Shown here: one piece after another, positions 59,906 to 64,000 of the stretch
Layout of the letters: each line of letters starts with the position of its first letter
Position numbering within the stretch: the first letter of the stretch is position 1
Source: Parasulfuritortus sp036391875
Lineage (GTDB): Bacteria > Pseudomonadota > Gammaproteobacteria > Burkholderiales > Thiobacillaceae
Reading direction: 5' to 3'
NCBI GenBank assembly: GCA_036391875.1
Contig: DASVZA010000034.1
Span: 1-64,000 of the forward strand
DNA: 64,000 bases
Notes under the pieces: model-generated
Database searches by the model: none
What the model was told of the DNA's origin: nothing
What the model saw: the letters and a program-made list of their open reading frames with translations, nothing else
Program-made: the position numbers and the translations under genes

Positions 59906-61743
59906 ACATCCTGCAGCAAGTCAACGACCCGGCCGACCTGAAACAGCTTTCCCGCGCCGAACTCAAGCAGCTGGCCGACGAACTGCGCGCCTTCATCATC
60001 GAGACGGTGTCGAAGACCGGCGGCCACCTGGCCTCCAACCTGGGCGTGATCGAACTGACCGTGGCCCTGCACGCGGTGTTCGACGCGCCGCGCGACAAGA
60101 TCGTCTGGGACGTCGGCCACCAGACCTACGCCCACAAGATCCTGACCGGCCGGCGCGAACGCATGGCCACGCTGCGCCAGACCGACGGCCTGTCCGGCTT
60201 CCCCAAGCGCGAGGAGAGCGCGTACGACGCCTTCGTCGCCGGCCACTCCAGCACCTCGATCTCGGCCGCGCTGGGCATGGCCACGGCGGCCAAGCTGAAG
60301 GGCGAGGACTACCGCGCCGTGGCCGTGATCGGCGACGGCGCGATGACCGCCGGCATGGCCTTCGAGGCGCTCAACAACGGCGGCGCCATGGACGCCAACC
60401 TGCTGGTGATCCTGAACGACAACGAGATGTCGATCTCGCCCAACGTCGGCGCGCTCAACACCTACCTGACCAAGCTGCTCTCCGGCCGCTTCTACAACGC
60501 CATGCGGCGGGGCGGCGAAAAGATGCTGTCGCGCATCCCGCCCATCCTGGAACTGGCCAAGAAGGCCGAGGAGCACGTCAAGGGCATGGTCACGCCGGGC
60601 ACCCTGTTCGAGGAATTCGGCTTCAACTACCTGGGCCCGATCGACGGCCACGACATCGACGCCCTGATGGACACGCTGCTCAACATCAAGAAGCTGTCCG
60701 GGCCGCAGTTCCTGCACATCGTCACCCAGAAGGGCAAGGGCTACGCCCCGGCCGAGGAGAACCCCTGCGGCTACCACGGCGTCGGCAAGTTCGACCCCGA
60801 GGCCGGGCTGTCGGCCAAGGCCGGCGGCAAGCCGACCTACACCCAGGTGTTCAGCGACTGGCTGGTCGACATGGCCGCGGCCGACGCACGGCTGGTCGGC
60901 ATCACCCCGGCCATGGGCGAGGGTTCCGGCCTCACAGCGTTCGCCGAGGAATTCCCGGACCGCTATTTCGACGTCGGCATCGCCGAACAGCATGCCCTCA
61001 CCTTCGCCGCCGGCCTGGCCTGCGAAGGCATCAAGCCGGTGGTGGCGATCTATTCGACCTTCCTGCAGCGGGCCTACGACCAGCTGATCCACGACGTCGC
61101 CCTGCAGGACCTGCCGGTCATGCTGGCCATCGACCGGGGCGGCCTGGTCGGCGCCGACGGCCCGACCCATGCCGGCGCCTACGACCTCAGCTTCCTGCGC
61201 TGCGTGCCCAACATGCTGATCGCGGCGCCCTCGGACGAGAACGAATGCCGCCGCCTGCTGACCACGGCCTATCGCCACGCCGGCCCGAGCGCGGTGCGCT
61301 ATCCGCGCGGCACCGGCCCGGGCGCGATCATCGATCCGGCCCTGGAACCCCTGCCGGTCGGCAAGGGCATCGTCCGCCGGCAAGGCGGCAAGGTCGCCAT
61401 CCTGGCCTTCGGCAGCCTGGTCGCGCCGGCCCTGAAGGTGGCCGAGGCGCTCGACGCCACGGTGGCCGACATGCGCTTCGTGAAACCATTGGATGAGGAA
61501 CTGGTCCGACAATTGGCGGAAAACCACGACCATCTGGTCACCGTCGAGGAGAACGCCGTCATGGGTGGCGCCGGCTCGGCCGTGGCCGAGGCGCTGGCGG
61601 CCTTGGACATCGTCAGGCCGGTCCTGCACCTCGGCCTGCCCGACCGCTTCGTCGAACAGGGCGATCCGGCCGTCCTGCTGGCCCGCTGCGGCCTGGACGC
61701 GGCCGGGCTGGAGTCCGCCATCCGAAAATTCATATCCGAGTAG
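59902..61743 (+). CDS. dxs: 1-deoxy-D-xylulose-5-phosphate synthase
   Basis: Dxs (613 residues) is the thiamine-diphosphate enzyme that starts the MEP isoprenoid pathway from pyruvate and glyceraldehyde 3-phosphate. Markers are Asp-Val-Gly-His-Gln-Thr-Tyr near residue 72, the ThDP motif Gly-Asp-Gly-Ala-Met-Thr-Ala-Gly-Met near residue 145 and the Asn of Leu-Asn-Asp-Asn-Glu, and Arg-Tyr-Pro-Arg-Gly near residue 470. No ATG lies near the family N-terminus. The TTG at 59902, overlapping the ispA stop, gives the expected start. Confidence 0.96.
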   Translation: MNILQQVNDPADLKQLSRAELKQLADELRAFIIETVSKTGGHLASNLGVIELTVALHAVFDAPRDKIVWDVGHQTYAHKILTGRRERMATLRQTDGLSGFPKREESAYDAFVAGHSSTSISAALGMATAAKLKGEDYRAVAVIGDGAMTAGMAFEALNNGGAMDANLLVILNDNEMSISPNVGALNTYLTKLLSGRFYNAMRRGGEKMLSRIPPILELAKKAEEHVKGMVTPGTLFEEFGFNYLGPIDGHDIDALMDTLLNIKKLSGPQFLHIVTQKGKGYAPAEENPCGYHGVGKFDPEAGLSAKAGGKPTYTQVFSDWLVDMAAADARLVGITPAMGEGSGLTAFAEEFPDRYFDVGIAEQHALTFAAGLACEGIKPVVAIYSTFLQRAYDQLIHDVALQDLPVMLAIDRGGLVGADGPTHAGAYDLSFLRCVPNMLIAAPSDENECRRLLTTAYRHAGPSAVRYPRGTGPGAIIDPALEPLPVGKGIVRRQGGKVAILAFGSLVAPALKVAEALDATVADMRFVKPLDEELVRQLAENHDHLVTVEENAVMGGAGSAVAEALAALDIVRPVLHLGLPDRFVEQGDPAVLLARCGLDAAGLESAIRKFISE

Positions 61744-61773
61744 TTTACTCAACTATTGGCGGTGGCTTATACT
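61744..61773 (+). promoter_or_regulatory. Candidate sigma-70 promoter of folE2
   Basis: TTTACT directly after the dxs stop codon and TATACT are 18 bases apart, ending 30 bases before the folE2 ATG. It would make folE2 independent of the dxs operon. It is recognised by pattern only. Confidence 0.4.
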
Positions 61774-61803
61774 TCGGCCATCGAACACACAGGAAGTACA
61801 GAG

Positions 61804-62640
61804 ATGAGCCAATGCGACAACGTCTGTGACACCGACGCGCCCTGCCCCACCGACGCGATGCCGGACGTCCAGAGCTATCACGACGCCCGCCAGATCGCCA
61901 TCGACAAGGTCGGCATCAAATCCATCCGCCACCCGATCCGGGTGGCCGACAAGCACGGCGGCGTGCAGCACACCGTCGCGACCTTCAACATGTACGTCTA
62001 CCTGCCCCACCATTTCAAGGGCACGCACATGTCGCGCTTCGTCGAGATCCTGAACAGCTACGAGCGCGAGTTCTCGGTCGAGTCGTTCGAGTCGATGATG
62101 CGCCAGATGGTCGAGCGCCTGGAGGCCGAATCCGGCCACGTCGAGATGAACTTCCCCTACTTCATCACCAAGAAGGCCCCGGTGTCCGGCGTCGAGAGCA
62201 TGATCGACTACGACATCACCTTCATCGGCGAGATCAAGAACGGCGAATACATCCAGACCATCCGCGCCGTGGTGCCGGTCACCAGCCTGTGCCCCTGCTC
62301 CAAGCAGATCTCCGACTACGGCGCCCACAACCAGCGCTCGCACGTCACCCTGACCGTGCGCACCAATAGCTTCGTCTGGATCGAGGACCTGGTCCGCTTC
62401 GCCGAGGACAACGGCTCCTGCGAGCTGTACGGCCTGCTCAAGCGGCCGGACGAGAAATTCGTCACCGAGCGCGCCTATGACAATCCCAAGTTCGTCGAGG
62501 ACCTGGTGCGCGACGTCGCCGCCGCCCTGAACAAGGACGGGCGGATCGACGCCTACGTGGTCGAGGCGGAGAACTTCGAGTCGATCCACAACCACAGCGC
62601 CTACGCGCTGATCGAACGGGACAAGAAGGTCAATCCGTAA
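61804..62640 (+). CDS. folE2: GTP cyclohydrolase FolE2
   Basis: FolE2 (278 residues) is the alternative GTP cyclohydrolase I that makes dihydroneopterin triphosphate for folate and queuosine synthesis and can use metals other than zinc. Markers are Ile-Lys-Ser-Ile-Arg-His-Pro-Ile near residue 38, Met-Ser-Arg-Phe-Val-Glu near residue 77, Met-Asn-Phe-Pro-Tyr-Phe near residue 115, and the active-site Cys in Thr-Ser-Leu-Cys-Pro-Cys-Ser-Lys near residue 162. I chose the ATG at 61804, preceded by AGGAAG; the frame is open 48 bases further up. It fits folate demand from the glycine cleavage T protein. Confidence 0.95.
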   Translation: MSQCDNVCDTDAPCPTDAMPDVQSYHDARQIAIDKVGIKSIRHPIRVADKHGGVQHTVATFNMYVYLPHHFKGTHMSRFVEILNSYEREFSVESFESMMRQMVERLEAESGHVEMNFPYFITKKAPVSGVESMIDYDITFIGEIKNGEYIQTIRAVVPVTSLCPCSKQISDYGAHNQRSHVTLTVRTNSFVWIEDLVRFAEDNGSCELYGLLKRPDEKFVTERAYDNPKFVEDLVRDVAAALNKDGRIDAYVVEAENFESIHNHSAYALIERDKKVNP

Positions 62641-62647
62641 TTCATCC

Positions 62648-63358
62648 ATGAAGCCGGTCGCCATCTTCCGCCACGTCGCCCACGAGGGCCCCGGTTTCCT
62701 GGCCGACTACCTCGACGCACACGGCATCCCCTGGCAACTGGTCGCCATCGACCAGGGCGCGGCCGTCCCGGCCGAGGCCAACGCCTATGCGGGCCTGGTC
62801 TTCATGGGCGGTCCCATGAGCGTCAACGACGGACTGGACTGGATCCCCCATTCCTTGACCCTGATCCGCCGGGCCGTGGCGGCCGGCATCCCGGTGCTCG
62901 GCCACTGCCTGGGCGGCCAATTGATCGCCAAGGCGATGGGCGGCGCCATCAGCCTGAATCCGGTCAAGGAAATCGGCTGGGCTACCGCCCGTGTGACGAC
63001 CGCCCCCGAAGCCGCCGCCTGGTTCGCCGGCCAGACCGAGTTTCCGGCCTTCCACTGGCACGGCGAGACCTTCAGCATCCCCGACGGCGCGGTCCGCATC
63101 CTGGAAACCGCCCACTGCGCCAACCAGGCCTTCGTCCTGGACGGCAAGCACCTGGCCCTGCAATGCCACGTCGAGATGACCGAAGCCATGATCCGCGAGT
63201 GGTGCACGGTCGGTGCCGAGGAGATCGCGGCCGCGAACAGTCCTGCCGTCCAGACGCCGGAGCAGATCCTTGCCCAGATGCCGGAAAACCTGCCGGCCAT
63301 GTCGGCCATGGCCGAACGGCTCTATGCCCGCTGGCTGGCCGGCCTCGCCTCCGTCTGA
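62648..63358 (+). CDS. Class I glutamine amidotransferase-like protein
   Basis: This 236-residue single-domain protein has the class I amidotransferase triad pattern. The Cys is in Gly-His-Cys-Leu-Gly-Gly-Gln near residue 88, and a late His lies in Cys-His-Val-Glu-Met near residue 176. An extra His-Trp-His-Gly-Glu segment is near residue 139. It resembles the stand-alone GMP-synthase-like amidotransferases (YfeJ type), not a synthase subunit. It lies 7 bases after folE2. The acceptor is unknown. Confidence 0.87.
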   Translation: MKPVAIFRHVAHEGPGFLADYLDAHGIPWQLVAIDQGAAVPAEANAYAGLVFMGGPMSVNDGLDWIPHSLTLIRRAVAAGIPVLGHCLGGQLIAKAMGGAISLNPVKEIGWATARVTTAPEAAAWFAGQTEFPAFHWHGETFSIPDGAVRILETAHCANQAFVLDGKHLALQCHVEMTEAMIREWCTVGAEEIAAANSPAVQTPEQILAQMPENLPAMSAMAERLYARWLAGLASV

Positions 63359-63530
63359 ACCGGCCCGGCGCGGTACCTGGCCGAAAGGACGACTTGCCGT
63401 CACCACATTCCGCATATAATCCTCCCGCTGCCAAGGGCTTGACCGGCAGGAGAGTCGGCATCGATAAGCTGAACGGACAGGGAGTCGACGATTGGAGCTG
63501 GCGGAAGATGAAGGCGGCGAAGCGGCCGAA

Positions 63531-64000
63531 ATGACGATGAAGAATCGACCGAGCATACTGTTGCCTATCACAGCCGGCTTCGCCGTCGTGTTCGTCGTCA
63601 TGCTGGTTCTGTTCGTCGCCGGCTTCGGCGAATCCGGCGGCGTGGCCGGATGGCTCGGCCTGACCAGTTGGCTGGGCGGGGGCAGCCAGGAAAGCCCGGA
63701 ATACGGCATGCCGTTGAGCCAGGCGATCGCCGTCATCGATCTGCTCATCGCCCTGCTGGCCATCGCCGTCACCACCCGCCTCGCCCGGCAACGCGAAACC
63801 CAACTGGTCGCGGAAATGGAACGGGCCGAAGGCACGCTGGAAGCGCTCACCCAGCCCGTCATCCGCCTCGACAGCCAATACCACATCGATTACCTGAACC
63901 CGGCCGCCTACAAGCTGCTGGGCGAGACCGAGGACGCGCCGCCGACCACCCTGGACCTGGTCGTCGACGGCAGCCGCCGCCCCCTGCTCGCCAACTTGCT
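63531..64000 (+). CDS. Membrane PAS-domain sensor protein (3' end outside window)
   Basis: The first 156 residues of a sensor protein are present. Two membrane segments lie near residues 8-31 and 64-84. A PAS domain begins near residue 100, with Gln-Pro-Val-Ile-Arg-Leu-Asp and Tyr-Leu-Asn-Pro-Ala-Ala as typical opening elements. The frame runs off the window, so the output domain (kinase, GGDEF/EAL or other) cannot be seen. The ATG at 63531 is followed by another in-frame ATG two codons later; neither has a strong ribosome site. Confidence 0.8.
   Translation, partial: MTMKNRPSILLPITAGFAVVFVVMLVLFVAGFGESGGVAGWLGLTSWLGGGSQESPEYGMPLSQAIAVIDLLIALLAIAVTTRLARQRETQLVAEMERAEGTLEALTQPVIRLDSQYHIDYLNPAAYKLLGETEDAPPTTLDLVVDGSRRPLLANL

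Overview
The window is about 64 kb of very GC-rich bacterial chromosome. It is densely packed: many genes overlap by ATGA or TGATG junctions. Gene order and content point to a betaproteobacterium. Supporting blocks are flhB-flhA-flhF-flhG-fliA followed by a MotC/MotD-type stator, xseB-ispA-dxs-folE2, a split gcvPA/gcvPB glycine decarboxylase and a DUF1631 protein. A Thiobacillaceae-like autotroph would fit the glycolate-to-glycine genes, but that placement is inference. I saw no rRNA, tRNA, CRISPR array, insertion sequence or prophage.

Layout. 1-4.2 kb: glycolate oxidase subunits (glcE, cut by the window edge, and glcF), a less GC-rich two-gene pocket (DUF4375-like and GNAT), and an alanine/serine-glyoxylate aminotransferase. 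4.4-6.3 kb: a large unrecognised helical-repeat protein with its own terminator. 6.4-14.4 kb: flagellar export, placement, sigma-28 and stator genes. 14.5-25 kb: mixed functions, namely a PilZ protein, two thioredoxin-fold proteins, a TolC/adaptor pair, a Y-family polymerase, a ferritin-like protein, an isochorismatase-fold protein paired with a tiny ATPase-like protein, yjdF and mutY. 25-29.7 kb: a minus-strand operon (DUF1631, EAL-HDOD, HDOD) whose leader carries a clear c-di-GMP-I (GEMM) riboswitch. 30-32.4 kb: tex. 32.4-40.3 kb: a phosphorelay cluster of four signalling genes behind an EAL phosphodiesterase. 40.4-50.1 kb: a chemotaxis cluster with unusual parts. 50.3-57.1 kb: a glycine cleavage operon (lipA, gcvT, gcvH, gcvPA, tpx, gcvPB, dgkA, pilZ) behind a tandem glycine riboswitch. 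57.2-64 kb: small proteins, isoprenoid precursor genes, folE2, a class I amidotransferase and the start of a sensor gene.

How the genes fit together. Glycolate oxidase, the aminotransferase and the riboswitch-controlled glycine cleavage operon form most of a 2-phosphoglycolate salvage route. Motility and cyclic-di-GMP signalling dominate the rest. The window holds the flagellar sigma factor and stators, a complete CheA/CheW/CheY/CheR/receptor set, two EAL proteins, two PilZ proteins and a c-di-GMP riboswitch. It also holds a CheA with an inserted two-motif module of exactly the 24-13-24 spacing of the c-di-GMP-binding MshEN domain. The most notable signals are that CheA insertion, an ODP-type diiron O2 sensor next to a divergent mini-receptor in the che cluster, the GEMM riboswitch operon, and the glycine riboswitch whose last stem overlaps the lipA ribosome binding site.
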